A DNA stretch of 64,000 bases, from positions 1 through 64,000 of the forward strand of contig CANQED010000004.1 of assembly GCA_947594425.1 (NCBI GenBank). Direction: 5' to 3'. The position numbers and the translations under genes are program-made. How positions within the stretch are numbered: the first letter of the stretch is position 1; each line of letters opens with the position of its first letter. The notes under the pieces are model-generated. The model ran no database searches and had not been told where the DNA came from. It saw only the letters and a program-made list of their open reading frames with translations. Of the stretch, positions 34,905 through 43,677 are shown one piece after another. Source of the stretch: an uncultured Ruminiclostridium sp. GTDB taxonomy: Bacteria > Bacillota > Clostridia > Oscillospirales > Ruminococcaceae.

Positions 34905-35603
34905 ATGTCTATTCTTGATCTTTTGTTTTTTCAAAATCCTTACGCTTTCAGCTTTTATTGTATATTATTGTTCATATTTTGTTCGGCTATGTCCGCAAGG
35001 GTAAATTCTGTCTTTTCGAGATATAATAACGTCGAAAGCTCTCGCGGTATGCCCGCGAATGTGATAGCGCGTCAGATACTGGACAGCAACGGCTTGTACG
35101 ACGTCGATATAAGGCGCGTAGCGGGCAATCTCACCGATAACTACAACCCTAAGACTAATACCGTTTCGCTTTCATCAAAGGTATTTGACAGCTGCTCGGT
35201 CGGTGCGATAGGAGTAGCCGCGCACGAGGTCGGACACGCTATACAGTACGCGACGGGCTATACGCCCATAAAGATAAGGATGACGATACTGCCTGTCGCG
35301 CAGTTCGGCTCTAATGCGTGGATATTTATATTTATCGCGGGGATATTTCTGCGTATGCCTTTATTGCAGGATATAGGCGTGGCGCTTTTCTTCTTTATAG
35401 TTTTATTTCAGCTTATAACCCTGCCCGTGGAGTTTAACGCGAGCAGGCGCGCGATAGATACTATCAGATCGCAGGGGATACTCTTCGGCACTGAGCTTGA
35501 TGGCGCTAAAAAGGTGCTGAGTGCCGCCGCTATGACCTATATCGCGTCGGCGGCGCTGGCGCTTTTCCAGTTTCTGCGGCTGATATTGTCCCGCAGAAGA
35601 TAA
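34905..35603 (+). CDS. YugP-like neutral zinc metallopeptidase
   Basis: A 232-residue membrane metallopeptidase of the YugP family. An N-terminal hydrophobic segment (FYCILLFIFCSAMSA) is followed by the zinc site VAAHEVGHAIQYATG near residue 105, two or three more membrane segments (about 130-180) and the third ligand region EFNASRRA. It is inserted between fmt and rsmB, where Bacillus has no such gene. The substrate is unknown. Confidence 0.88.
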   Translation: MSILDLLFFQNPYAFSFYCILLFIFCSAMSARVNSVFSRYNNVESSRGMPANVIARQILDSNGLYDVDIRRVAGNLTDNYNPKTNTVSLSSKVFDSCSVGAIGVAAHEVGHAIQYATGYTPIKIRMTILPVAQFGSNAWIFIFIAGIFLRMPLLQDIGVALFFFIVLFQLITLPVEFNASRRAIDTIRSQGILFGTELDGAKKVLSAAAMTYIASAALALFQFLRLILSRRR

Positions 35604-35616
35604 GAAAGGAAGCGCT

Positions 35617-36936
35617 ATGAAGACCGCAAGACAGACAGTAGCCGACCTGCTTATACGTATGGACGCGTCGGGCTCTTACTCAAATATAATACTAGATAAT
35701 ACATTCAGCGCTAACAACCTTGACCAAAGAGACAAGGCGTTTGCCGCCGCGCTGTTTTACGGCGTTCTTGAGCGCAAAATGACCCTCGACTATCTGATAC
35801 GGCATTATTCGAGCATAGAGTTTGACAGAATGTCGCCTAAGGTGATACAGATACTGCGTATGGGTTTTTATCAGCTGTTGTATGTGCAGTCCGTACCCGA
35901 CAGCGCCGCCGTAGACGAATCGGTAAAGCTTGCCGACTACATAGGCAAGAGCGGGGTAAAGGGGTTTATAAACGCGGTACTGCGCAGCTTTCTGCGCGAC
36001 GAAAAAAGGATAGATTACAGCGGGCTTGATAAAGAGGGCAGGCTGTCTATCGAATATTCCTGCCCGAAATGGCTGGTAAAAAAGTGGCTGCGCGAGCTAG
36101 GCGAGGAGAAGACCGTTCAGCTTTTAAGCTCGTCGTTCGGCAGACCGCCTATCTATGCGAGAGTAAATACCTTTAAGTATAACGCCGAAAAGGTCATAGA
36201 GCAGCTAAAGACCGACGGTATCTCCGCCGAGAAGTCGCCCTTATTAGATAACTGCTTAGTGCTCAATAATACCCGCTCGATAGAGGCGTGCAGCGCATAC
36301 CGCAAGGGTATGTTCCACATTCAGGACATTTCTTCGCAAATGTGCTGTAAAATAATCTCCCCCTTGTTTAATCAAACGGTCGTAGACCTTTGCGCCGCGC
36401 CGGGAGGCAAAAGCTTTACCTGTGCCGAAATGATGTTCGGCAGGGGAAAGGTATTTAGCTATGACCTGTACGACGGCAAGACCGACGTTATACGCAGCGG
36501 GGCAAAGCGGCTCGGATTGTCTATCATCACCGCCGCAGAAAATGACGCGACAAAGTATTCGCCCGATATCCCCCTCGCCGACAGAGTTATATGCGACGTG
36601 CCGTGCTCGGGCTTTGGGGTAATTAGGCGAAAGCCCGAAATAAAATACAAGCCCAAGAAGCTTACCGAGCAGCTCCCGGATACCCAGCGAAAAATAATTG
36701 AGAACGGCGCAAAATACGTAAAACTCGGCGGCACGCTCGTCTATTCGACCTGCACCGTCAGCCGTGACGAGAATGAGGATATTGTGGAGGATTTTCTTAA
36801 AGAGCATACGGAGTTTGTGCCTTTAGTCGTGCCGACGGGCAGCGACGCCGTCCCCGACGGATATATGCGCACAATGCTGCCATCCCGGCTCGGAGGCGAC
36901 GGATTTTTTACAGCCACGCTGAGAAAGGTAAAGTGA
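35617..36936 (+). CDS. rsmB: 16S rRNA m5C967 methyltransferase
   Basis: A 439-residue RsmB/Sun. Residues 1-140 are a NusB-like RNA-binding domain (LDQRDKAFAAALFYGVLERK). The SAM-dependent domain has VVDLCAAPGGKSFT, the catalytic-Cys motif CDVPCSGFG and the second Cys in VYSTCTVSRDENE. It methylates C967 of 16S rRNA. RBS: AGAAAGGAAG. Confidence 0.95.
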   Translation: MKTARQTVADLLIRMDASGSYSNIILDNTFSANNLDQRDKAFAAALFYGVLERKMTLDYLIRHYSSIEFDRMSPKVIQILRMGFYQLLYVQSVPDSAAVDESVKLADYIGKSGVKGFINAVLRSFLRDEKRIDYSGLDKEGRLSIEYSCPKWLVKKWLRELGEEKTVQLLSSSFGRPPIYARVNTFKYNAEKVIEQLKTDGISAEKSPLLDNCLVLNNTRSIEACSAYRKGMFHIQDISSQMCCKIISPLFNQTVVDLCAAPGGKSFTCAEMMFGRGKVFSYDLYDGKTDVIRSGAKRLGLSIITAAENDATKYSPDIPLADRVICDVPCSGFGVIRRKPEIKYKPKKLTEQLPDTQRKIIENGAKYVKLGGTLVYSTCTVSRDENEDIVEDFLKEHTEFVPLVVPTGSDAVPDGYMRTMLPSRLGGDGFFTATLRKVK

Positions 36937-36940
36937 CGAT

Positions 36941-37960
36941 ATGACCGAAAAAATCGACATATTATCCCTTTCACGCGGTGAGCTGCAAAGCGAAATTGAG
37001 GCCTTAGGGGAGAAAAAATTCCGCGCAGATCAAATCTATGACTGGCTGCATGTAAAAAAAATTACTGATTTTTCCAAAATGACCAACCTTTCTGCACAAT
37101 TGCGTGAAAGGCTTGTTGAAAGATTTTGGATAAATTCAATAAAAATTAAAAAAAGACTTGTATCTGACATAGATAATACGGTAAAATATCTATATGAGCT
37201 TTCCGACGCCGAGCATGTCGAAACAGTCCTTATGGAATATAAGCACGGAAACAGCATATGCATCTCAAGCCAAGTCGGCTGTAAAATGGGCTGTAAATTC
37301 TGCGCCTCTACCAAGGCGGGATATGTACGAGATCTTACCGCGTCCGAGATGCTGCTCCAGATATACGAGAGCGAAAAGGACAGCGGCAGGAGGATAGACC
37401 ATATAGTACTTATGGGGATAGGCGAGCCGCTCGATAACTTTGACAACGTTATCAAATTTCTTCGCCTGATGGAAGAAAAGCCCGATATGAGCTTAAGGCA
37501 TATATCGCTCTCCACCTGCGGGCTTGTTGACAGGATATATGAGCTTGCCGAGCTAAAGCTCGGGATAACCCTGTCGATATCCCTGCACGCGCCGACCGAC
37601 GAGCTGCGCAGCTCTATTATGCCGATAAACGACCGCTATAATATCGCCGAGCTTATGAAAGCGTGCAGATATTATTTTGATACCACAGGCAGACGCATAA
37701 GCTATGAGTTTGCTTTGATAGACGGCGTTAATGATAATAAGCAGACCGCCGACGCACTGATAAAGCTGCTCAAGGGGCAGAACTGCCACGTCAACCTTAT
37801 TCCCGTAAACGCCATAAAAGAGGGCGTATTTAAAAAGAGCCGCTCGGTAGAGGCATTTAAAGAAATGCTTTGTCAAGGCGGGATAAACGCCACGGTAAGA
37901 CGTACTCTCGGAGCGGATATAAACGCCGCCTGCGGTCAGCTTAGGCGTGACAATCAATAA
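36941..37960 (+). CDS. rlmN: 23S rRNA/tRNA adenine C2-methyltransferase
   Basis: A 339-residue radical-SAM enzyme that methylates A2503 of 23S rRNA and A37 of some tRNAs. The 4Fe-4S motif is CKMGCKFCAS, with GIGEPLDNFDNV and SLHAPTDELR typical of RlmN. The C-terminal methyl-carrier Cys is in INAACGQLR. The N-terminal region (37,020-37,170) is noticeably more AT-rich than the rest. Confidence 0.96.
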   Translation: MTEKIDILSLSRGELQSEIEALGEKKFRADQIYDWLHVKKITDFSKMTNLSAQLRERLVERFWINSIKIKKRLVSDIDNTVKYLYELSDAEHVETVLMEYKHGNSICISSQVGCKMGCKFCASTKAGYVRDLTASEMLLQIYESEKDSGRRIDHIVLMGIGEPLDNFDNVIKFLRLMEEKPDMSLRHISLSTCGLVDRIYELAELKLGITLSISLHAPTDELRSSIMPINDRYNIAELMKACRYYFDTTGRRISYEFALIDGVNDNKQTADALIKLLKGQNCHVNLIPVNAIKEGVFKKSRSVEAFKEMLCQGGINATVRRTLGADINAACGQLRRDNQ

Positions 37961-37975
37961 TAAGGAGAGCCTTTA

Positions 37976-38704
37976 ATGAAGGTTTATGCTAAAACAGATA
38001 TAGGAAATACGCGCAGCGAAAATCAAGACTGTGTATGGACGGGCGAGCTTGAGGGCGACGCGGCCGCGGTCATACTGTGTGACGGTATGGGCGGACAGAA
38101 CGCGGGCGGCTATGCAAGCACAGCTACGGTCGAATTTATAAAGGACAGGCTTATTAAGGGCTTTCGCAGCGATATTACCCGCAATCAGCTGAGAAACCTG
38201 CTGATAACCTCCGTTACCGGGGCAAACAGCGTGATATATGATACCGCTGTATCCGAGCCCGACAAAAGCGGTATGGGTACTACCTGCGTCGCGGGGATAA
38301 TTTATAACGAGCGCGCTTATATTATAAATGTCGGCGACAGCAGGTGCTATTTCTTTTACGACGACAATATGCAGCAGATAACAAAGGACCATACATACAT
38401 ACGCAAGCTTTTAGAAAAGGGGATAATTACCTACGAGGAGAGCAAAACTCACCCCGAGCGCAACTGTATAACAAAGGCGGTAGGCGTTCAGCCGTATTTA
38501 ACTCCCGATTATTTTGAGCTTGACGTTAAGAAGAATGATCTTTTGCTGTTTTGCTCAGACGGGCTAAGCTCGTATGCCGAGGATATCGAGATAGCTAAGG
38601 TGGTATCGAAATATTCCGTGTCGCAGTGCTGCGACAAGCTGATAGATTATGTCAACAAACACGGTGGCAGGGACAATGTGACTGTAGCCGTTGTTTCAAT
38701 ATAG
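37976..38704 (+). CDS. prpC: PP2C-type Ser/Thr phosphatase
   Basis: A 242-residue PP2C phosphatase. Metal-binding Asp residues lie in NQDC, CDGMGGQNAGGYAS, VGDSRCYFF and GGRDNVTVAVV. It reverses the action of the PASTA kinase encoded next and is always paired with it in Firmicutes. RBS: AAGGAG. Confidence 0.95.
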   Translation: MKVYAKTDIGNTRSENQDCVWTGELEGDAAAVILCDGMGGQNAGGYASTATVEFIKDRLIKGFRSDITRNQLRNLLITSVTGANSVIYDTAVSEPDKSGMGTTCVAGIIYNERAYIINVGDSRCYFFYDDNMQQITKDHTYIRKLLEKGIITYEESKTHPERNCITKAVGVQPYLTPDYFELDVKKNDLLLFCSDGLSSYAEDIEIAKVVSKYSVSQCCDKLIDYVNKHGGRDNVTVAVVSI

Positions 38705-38775
38705 ATTTATATTTTGCCGACAGGCTTACCGCACAAGCCGTCGGTCTGTAATAAGTGCGGAGAAACGGTGGTATT

Positions 38776-41013
38776 ATGGAGAACAACATGGATAATATGA
38801 TCGGAATGAGGCTTGACGGCAGGTATGAGCTTATCGAGCTTATAGGTGCCGGCGGAATGGCGGATATCTATAAGGCGAGAGATATTACCGAGGATAAGAC
38901 CGTAGCTGTCAAGATACTGAAAAATGAATTTGCGGGCAGCGAGGACTTTCTGAGAAGATTCAGAAACGAATCCAAGGCGATAGCCCTGCTTTCTCACCCT
39001 AATATCGTTAAGATATTCGACGTGGGCTTTTCCGATAAGATACAGTATATCGTTATGGAGTACATAGACGGTATCACTCTTACCGAATATATCAAGCTCC
39101 AAGGTGTACTGAAATGGAAAGACGCGGTGTTTTTCACCATACAGATCTTAAGAGCGCTCCAGCACGCTCACGACCGCGGGATAGTTCACCGCGATATCAA
39201 GTCGCAGAACGTGATGATGCTGCCAGACGGCACGATAAAGGTCATGGATTTCGGCATTGCGCGCTTTAACCGCGAGACCGACAAGACCCTCTCCGAAAAG
39301 GCGATAGGCTCGGTTCATTATATTTCTCCCGAGCAGGCAAGGGGAGAGATGACCGACGAGAAGAGCGATATATATTCCGTCGGCGTTATGCTGTACGAAA
39401 TGCTGACCGGGCAGAAGCCCTTTGACGGTGAAACGCCCGTAGCGATAGCTCTCCAGCATATGCAGTCCACCCCCAAAAAGCCGAGAGATATCAATCCCGC
39501 TATCCCCGAGGGGCTCGAGGAAATAACCTTAAAGGCTATGCAGAAAGAGCCGTCACAGCGCTATCAGACTGCGGGCGAGATGATAAACGATATCGAGGAG
39601 TTTAAGAATAACCCGAGCATCGTCTTTGAGTACAAGTATTTTTCGTCGGACGACACCACAAAGTATTTTGACAAAGTGACCGAGCCCGAGCACGAGGAGG
39701 CTGCCCCCGCGGATGAGGACGAAGCCGAGGAGGAGTTATACGAGGAGGACGACGAGGAGGAGGTAGAAGAAAGGCGCTCGCCTATGCTGCCTATTCTCTT
39801 TGCGGTAGCGTCGGTAGTCGTTATAATGACCGCATGGCTGATATTTACCATAGTTACGGGCAGTCTGCCCAACACCAGCGGTAACGACGACGAGATGCCC
39901 ATGCCCTCGCTGATAAACAGAATGCTTTCTGATGTGCAGGCCGAATATCCCGACCTACAGCTCGATATCGACAGGGAGTACTCGACCGAATTTGAAGAAA
40001 ATATGATAATGGATCAAGAGACACCCACGGGGCGCACCATTAAGAAGAACTCCATTGTCAAGATAACCGTCAGCGACGGCCCGCAGGAAATAGAGATAGA
40101 GGACTTTGAGAACCTCAGAAGCGAGGACGCGATCCAAAAGCTTACTAAGGCTAAGCTCAAATCTAAGATAATAAAGGTAGAGGACGACGAGATAGAAGAG
40201 GGCTATGTTATACGTACCGAGCCCCCCGCGCACACTACCGTTCATCAGGGCACAGAGGTAAAGGTGTATGTCAGCCTCGGTATCTCCAACAAGCCCGTAA
40301 ACGTTCCCGACTTTAAGAATATGACGCTCGAAGAGGCAAAGGAAGAGGCCGAGAATAAGCACCTTGTCCTTGAGATAGAAGAAAGCCCCTCTAACGAGGT
40401 AGAAGAGGGCAAGATATTTGACCAAGACCCCGAGTACAATTCGATAGTTAATCAGGGCTCGACCGTTCACGTTAAGGTAAGCAACGGTCAGACGGTAGAT
40501 GTAGACGCACAGATAACCGTAGATATACCCGAGAGCGCGGCCGATACAGGAACATTTATATTCACCTATTACGCTGACGGAATTACCGTGCGCAGCGATC
40601 CTCCGCGCAATATGGCTGTAAACGCGGGACATTCGATAACCTGGGACGTAACCGGAAACGAGAAAAAGGTATATCAGATATTTGTCACTAATGCCGAAGA
40701 CAGCAGCCTTACAGGAAAGCTGCTCGAGATCGAGGTAGACTTTACCGCGGATCCGCCCGTACAGAATGTTATCTCTCTTAACACCGACATCTTCAACGAA
40801 TTGATGATAGTACCCGAGACCACCACCGAGCCCGAGACCGAGGCTCCGCCCGAGACCACCACTCCCGAGCCTCCTATAGTCGAAACTGAGGCTCCCGAAA
40901 CCGATCCGCCCGAGACCGAGACGCCTGTCGAAACAGAGGCTCCTCCGGAAGAAACGGACGCTCCCGTTGAGGACGAAGATCCCGATGTGCCGGATGTACC
41001 CGCTATCGATTAA
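38776..41013 (+). CDS. prkC: PASTA-domain Ser/Thr protein kinase
   Basis: A 745-residue PrkC/PknB kinase. The cytoplasmic kinase domain (about 10-275) has IGAGGMADIYKA, VAVKIL, VHRDIKSQNV and MDFGIA. An acidic linker follows (EEELYEEDDEEEVEE, near 320-333) and one membrane helix (LPILFAVASVVVIMTAWLIF, about 338-357). Three extracellular PASTA repeats (about 370-570) bind peptidoglycan fragments. After a beta domain comes a C-terminal tail (about 676-745) built of Thr/Pro/Glu repeats (TTTEPETEAPPETTTPEP). The tail is unusual and could pass through the wall. The start at 38776 is favoured over a GTG at 38755. Confidence 0.93.
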   Translation: MENNMDNMIGMRLDGRYELIELIGAGGMADIYKARDITEDKTVAVKILKNEFAGSEDFLRRFRNESKAIALLSHPNIVKIFDVGFSDKIQYIVMEYIDGITLTEYIKLQGVLKWKDAVFFTIQILRALQHAHDRGIVHRDIKSQNVMMLPDGTIKVMDFGIARFNRETDKTLSEKAIGSVHYISPEQARGEMTDEKSDIYSVGVMLYEMLTGQKPFDGETPVAIALQHMQSTPKKPRDINPAIPEGLEEITLKAMQKEPSQRYQTAGEMINDIEEFKNNPSIVFEYKYFSSDDTTKYFDKVTEPEHEEAAPADEDEAEEELYEEDDEEEVEERRSPMLPILFAVASVVVIMTAWLIFTIVTGSLPNTSGNDDEMPMPSLINRMLSDVQAEYPDLQLDIDREYSTEFEENMIMDQETPTGRTIKKNSIVKITVSDGPQEIEIEDFENLRSEDAIQKLTKAKLKSKIIKVEDDEIEEGYVIRTEPPAHTTVHQGTEVKVYVSLGISNKPVNVPDFKNMTLEEAKEEAENKHLVLEIEESPSNEVEEGKIFDQDPEYNSIVNQGSTVHVKVSNGQTVDVDAQITVDIPESAADTGTFIFTYYADGITVRSDPPRNMAVNAGHSITWDVTGNEKKVYQIFVTNAEDSSLTGKLLEIEVDFTADPPVQNVISLNTDIFNELMIVPETTTEPETEAPPETTTPEPPIVETEAPETDPPETETPVETEAPPEETDAPVEDEDPDVPDVPAID

Positions 41014-41060
41014 GGAGAACAAACTGTCGTGTTGTTTATATCAAATAAAGGAGCAAATGC

Positions 41061-41960
41061 TTGACACAAAAGAAACAACTTAACGGCATTATAACAAGAT
41101 CAGTCGGAGGTAACTATGATGTAGTCACCTCCGACGGTGTTATATGCTGCGCCGCACGCGGGATATTTCGCAAGAATAAAATTTCCCCCTGCGCGGGAGA
41201 TAATGTGACGGTCGATATCGAGGATAAGTCTAAGCCTATAATCACGGAAATTGCGGACAGGAAAAATTATCTTATCCGTCCGCCGCTCGCTAACCTTGAT
41301 TATTTGCTGATAGTCACCTCGGCAGCCGACCCCGCGCCTAACGCCTTTATCACCGATAAGCTTATCTCCATAGCGGAAAATAAGGGGATAGAGCCGATAA
41401 TCATAATCACTAAGAACGACCTTGACGACTGTTCGGACTTTGCCGAAATATATATAAAATGCGGCTTTAAGGTGATCTACAGCGATCAAAGCGGAAAGGG
41501 CAGCGAGGAGATACTAAGCGTCCTTGTGGGCAAATTTTCCGCCCTGATAGGAAACTCGGGGGTAGGTAAGTCCAGCCTTATCAACCGCATACTGCCGTCT
41601 CTTGAGCTTAGCACTGCGGATATAAGCAAAAAGCTCGGCAGGGGACGGCACACCACGCGTCAGGTCGAGCTGTACCCCTTGCCGACGGGCGGGTATATAG
41701 CCGACACCCCGGGATTTTCTACCGTGGAGGTAAGCAGATACGGGTATGTCGATAAGGAGCAATTACAATATACGTTTAGAGAATTTGCCCCCTACATAGG
41801 AAAATGCAAGTACAGCGACTGCGCACATCTTAAAGAGACGGGCTGCCTTATCACCGAGGCGGTAAAAAGCGGCGATATCTCGCAGTCGCGCTATAACTCG
41901 TATACTAAGATGTACGAGGAGGCCAAAAAGCTCAACGAGTGGGACTTTAAGCAGGGGTGA
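41061..41960 (+). CDS. rsgA: Ribosome small subunit GTPase RsgA
   Basis: A 299-residue circularly permuted GTPase for 30S maturation. An OB domain comes first (about 1-65), then the permuted G-motifs: TKND (G4), GNSGVGKSSLIN (G1), DTPGFSTVE (G3) and a C-terminal Cys/His zinc domain (CKYSDCAHLKETGC). The start is a TTG with AAGGAG 7 bases upstream; an ATG at 41057 is out of frame and too close to the ribosome binding site. Confidence 0.95.
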   Translation: MTQKKQLNGIITRSVGGNYDVVTSDGVICCAARGIFRKNKISPCAGDNVTVDIEDKSKPIITEIADRKNYLIRPPLANLDYLLIVTSAADPAPNAFITDKLISIAENKGIEPIIIITKNDLDDCSDFAEIYIKCGFKVIYSDQSGKGSEEILSVLVGKFSALIGNSGVGKSSLINRILPSLELSTADISKKLGRGRHTTRQVELYPLPTGGYIADTPGFSTVEVSRYGYVDKEQLQYTFREFAPYIGKCKYSDCAHLKETGCLITEAVKSGDISQSRYNSYTKMYEEAKKLNEWDFKQG

Positions 41961-41964
41961 CGGT

Positions 41965-42576
41965 ATGAAATGCTATATAATATGCGGCGGACCCGAGGGC
42001 TGCCGCAATGTCGATATACCTACAGACGCTTTTATCATCTGCGCCGACAGCGGCTATGATAAGGCGATAGACGCGGGGATAAAGCCCGATATGCTTATAG
42101 GCGACCTTGACAGCATAAAATCAGAGCCCGACGATGATATTGAGCTTGTCACCGCTCCCGCTCATAAGGACAGCACTGACACATTGCTTGCGGTAGATAC
42201 CGCCATACAGCGAGGATATACGGATATTACGCTTGTCGGGGCGTGTATGGGGCGCACCGACCACACTATTGCTAACCTGCAAACACTGAAATATATCGAT
42301 AATAAAGGGCTTACTGGCAGGATAGTCGGCGACGAGACCGACGCTGTCTTGCTTAATAACGGCAGCATTACTATTAAGCCCGATAAGAGCAGGTACTTGT
42401 CGGTGTTTTCGTTGGCCGAAAAAACCGAGATAAGCATAACTAACGCCGAATACCCGCTGTCTCATTATGTTATGAGCGACAGCTTTCCGATAGGAGTGAG
42501 CAACGAGTTTACCGACCTGCCGTGCGTCATTACCGTACACAGCGGCGAGGTCGTCGTCTTATTGGTGAAAAAGTAA
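41965..42576 (+). CDS. thiN: Thiamine pyrophosphokinase
   Basis: A 203-residue enzyme that converts thiamine to thiamine pyrophosphate. Motifs: CADSGYDKAIDAGIKPD, IGDLDSIKSE, KDSTDTLLAVD and GRTDHTIANLQ. In B. subtilis rpe lies between rsgA and thiN and is missing here. The gap to rsgA is 4 bases. Confidence 0.93.
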   Translation: MKCYIICGGPEGCRNVDIPTDAFIICADSGYDKAIDAGIKPDMLIGDLDSIKSEPDDDIELVTAPAHKDSTDTLLAVDTAIQRGYTDITLVGACMGRTDHTIANLQTLKYIDNKGLTGRIVGDETDAVLLNNGSITIKPDKSRYLSVFSLAEKTEISITNAEYPLSHYVMSDSFPIGVSNEFTDLPCVITVHSGEVVVLLVKK

Positions 42577-42633
42577 CAAAAATCCCTGCGTCGGAATAAA
42601 GTGTAGTAACTACAGCGATCGACGGAGGGAAAT

Positions 42634-42792
42634 ATGAGGCGCTCAAGAAATAAAAAGAATTACCTGCCCGCCTTGATACTTGCAGGTATCGGCGCGCTGA
42701 TATGCATAACTTACCTCTCCGCCGAGGTGCTGCTGCTCGTATTGGCGGTGGTGCTTATCGCTTTAGGCTTGTGGCTGCTGTTTTGCGGCTGA
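42634..42792 (+). CDS. 52-residue membrane protein upstream of spoVM
   Basis: A small protein with a basic start (MRRSRNKKNYLP) and two hydrophobic stretches (ALILAGIGALICITYL and VLLLVLAVVLIALGLWLLF). A strong GACGGAGGG site lies 5 bases before the ATG and spoVM follows after 15 bases. I know no family for it. Its position suggests a forespore- or mother-cell-membrane protein expressed with spoVM. Confidence 0.7.
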   Translation: MRRSRNKKNYLPALILAGIGALICITYLSAEVLLLVLAVVLIALGLWLLFCG

Positions 42793-42807
42793 GAAAGGTA
42801 GGTACAT

Positions 42808-42891
42808 ATGAAGATAGTTGTATGGAAGAGCCCAAAAATACTGGCAGGATTTTTAAGATTTTTCTTCAAGATAAAAAAGACGGAAGCGTAA
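42808..42891 (+). CDS. spoVM: Stage V sporulation protein M
   Basis: A 27-residue amphipathic peptide (MKIVVWKSPKILAGFLRFFF plus a KIKKTEA tail). It matches SpoVM in length, in the K-x-P-K/L-L-x-G-(I/F)-L-R core with its Pro near residue 9, and in genomic position after thiN, as in B. subtilis. SpoVM senses the convex forespore membrane and recruits SpoIVA, which is encoded at 54920 here. RBS: AAAGGTAGG. Confidence 0.85.
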   Translation: MKIVVWKSPKILAGFLRFFFKIKKTEA

Positions 42892-42917
42892 AAATATATA
42901 ACGGCATATTATTAAAA

Positions 42918-42955
42918 CTGATGGGCAAAAGCACAAAGCTTTTGCCCATCAGACA
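42918..42955. terminator. Bidirectional terminator after spoVM
   Basis: A 15-bp perfect stem, CTGATGGGCAAAAGC (42918-42932) with GCTTTTGCCCATCAG (42938-42952). It lies between spoVM and the stop of the leftward gene at 42959, so it can serve both strands. Confidence 0.8.
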
Positions 42956-42958
42956 TTA

Positions 42959-43405
42959 TTACGGAAGCTGCCACTGTTCGAGCTCTTTAAGACTCATCGC
43001 GTGCAGCGCCGCCTGCGAGGTCACTTCTACCAGCTGGTGCATCAGCTCAAAGCTCTGTCTGTCCGCTTCGAGCGATATTCTTTGCAGCGCGTCCGCGCGT
43101 TCCTGCCACGATTGGTCTTTAGGAAGCTGACTTCTCATTGCGCTTTGAACCTCGGCGTATTTTTCTCCCGTCTTTTGGGCTATCTCCTCGAATATCCTGT
43201 CCGTCAGCCCGCTCCAGTTGCACATCTCCAGTGCTGTCGGGTGAAGTTCGTTCATTAAGTCGATAGCTCTGCGCGCCGTCGGCGACATCTCATCTCTGCC
43301 TTTGGGAGCCTCTAAGTCCGGCAGATACACTTCCGTGTCCTTTTCTATTCCGTCCACGCATTGATGAATTATCGCTTTCTTGTACTTGATATTCTTGTTG
43401 TACAT
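42959..43405 (-). CDS. Uncharacterised 148-residue protein
   Basis: Soluble, helix-rich, with no signal peptide or membrane segment. It contains WSGLTDRIFEEIAQKTGEKY and a C-terminal run of amphipathic helices (SFELMHQLVEVTSQAALHAM). A strong TAAGGAGGAAT site supports expression. I do not recognise the family. It lies alone between the spoVM cluster and thrS on the opposite strand. Confidence 0.7.
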   Translation of the reverse strand: MYNKNIKYKKAIIHQCVDGIEKDTEVYLPDLEAPKGRDEMSPTARRAIDLMNELHPTALEMCNWSGLTDRIFEEIAQKTGEKYAEVQSAMRSQLPKDQSWQERADALQRISLEADRQSFELMHQLVEVTSQAALHAMSLKELEQWQLP

Positions 43406-43598
43406 AATTATTCCTCCTTAATAAACAGCCGTACTTGATAAACGACAGATTTTTGCCGTCTGCAAGTTTTTTTCTTTCATCTGAATTATATCACATTCTC
43501 TGTCCCATAAAAAGAACAAAGATAAATATTTTAAATAATATTCAGCGCTTGTTTTAATAATTGCCGCGCAAAGGTAATCATACGGGAGGCTTTTTCAC

Positions 43599-43627
43599 TT
43601 GACACAAAATAATAATAGTGATATAAT
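43599..43627 (+). promoter_or_regulatory. Sigma-A promoter of thrS
   Basis: TTGACA (43599-43604), 17 bp, TATAAT (43622-43627). The leader is only about 45 bases with a small ACCGC/GCGGT hairpin, too short for the T-box that often precedes thrS in Firmicutes. The rest of the gap back to 43406 shows nothing further. Confidence 0.85.
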
Positions 43628-43677
43628 GATTGTTGAAAATAAAACCGCTCTCGTAAGGCGGTCAGGAGGTAATTATT

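Noticed and set aside
41057-41083. Eight-codon ORF (MLDTKETT) overlapping the rsgA start
   Set aside because: Its ATG is only 3 bases from the ribosome binding site, while the in-frame rsgA TTG is 7 bases away; most likely chance.
43406-43677. Possible T-box riboswitch before thrS
   Set aside because: The promoter at 43599-43627 leaves only about 45 bases of leader, with no specifier or antiterminator structure.
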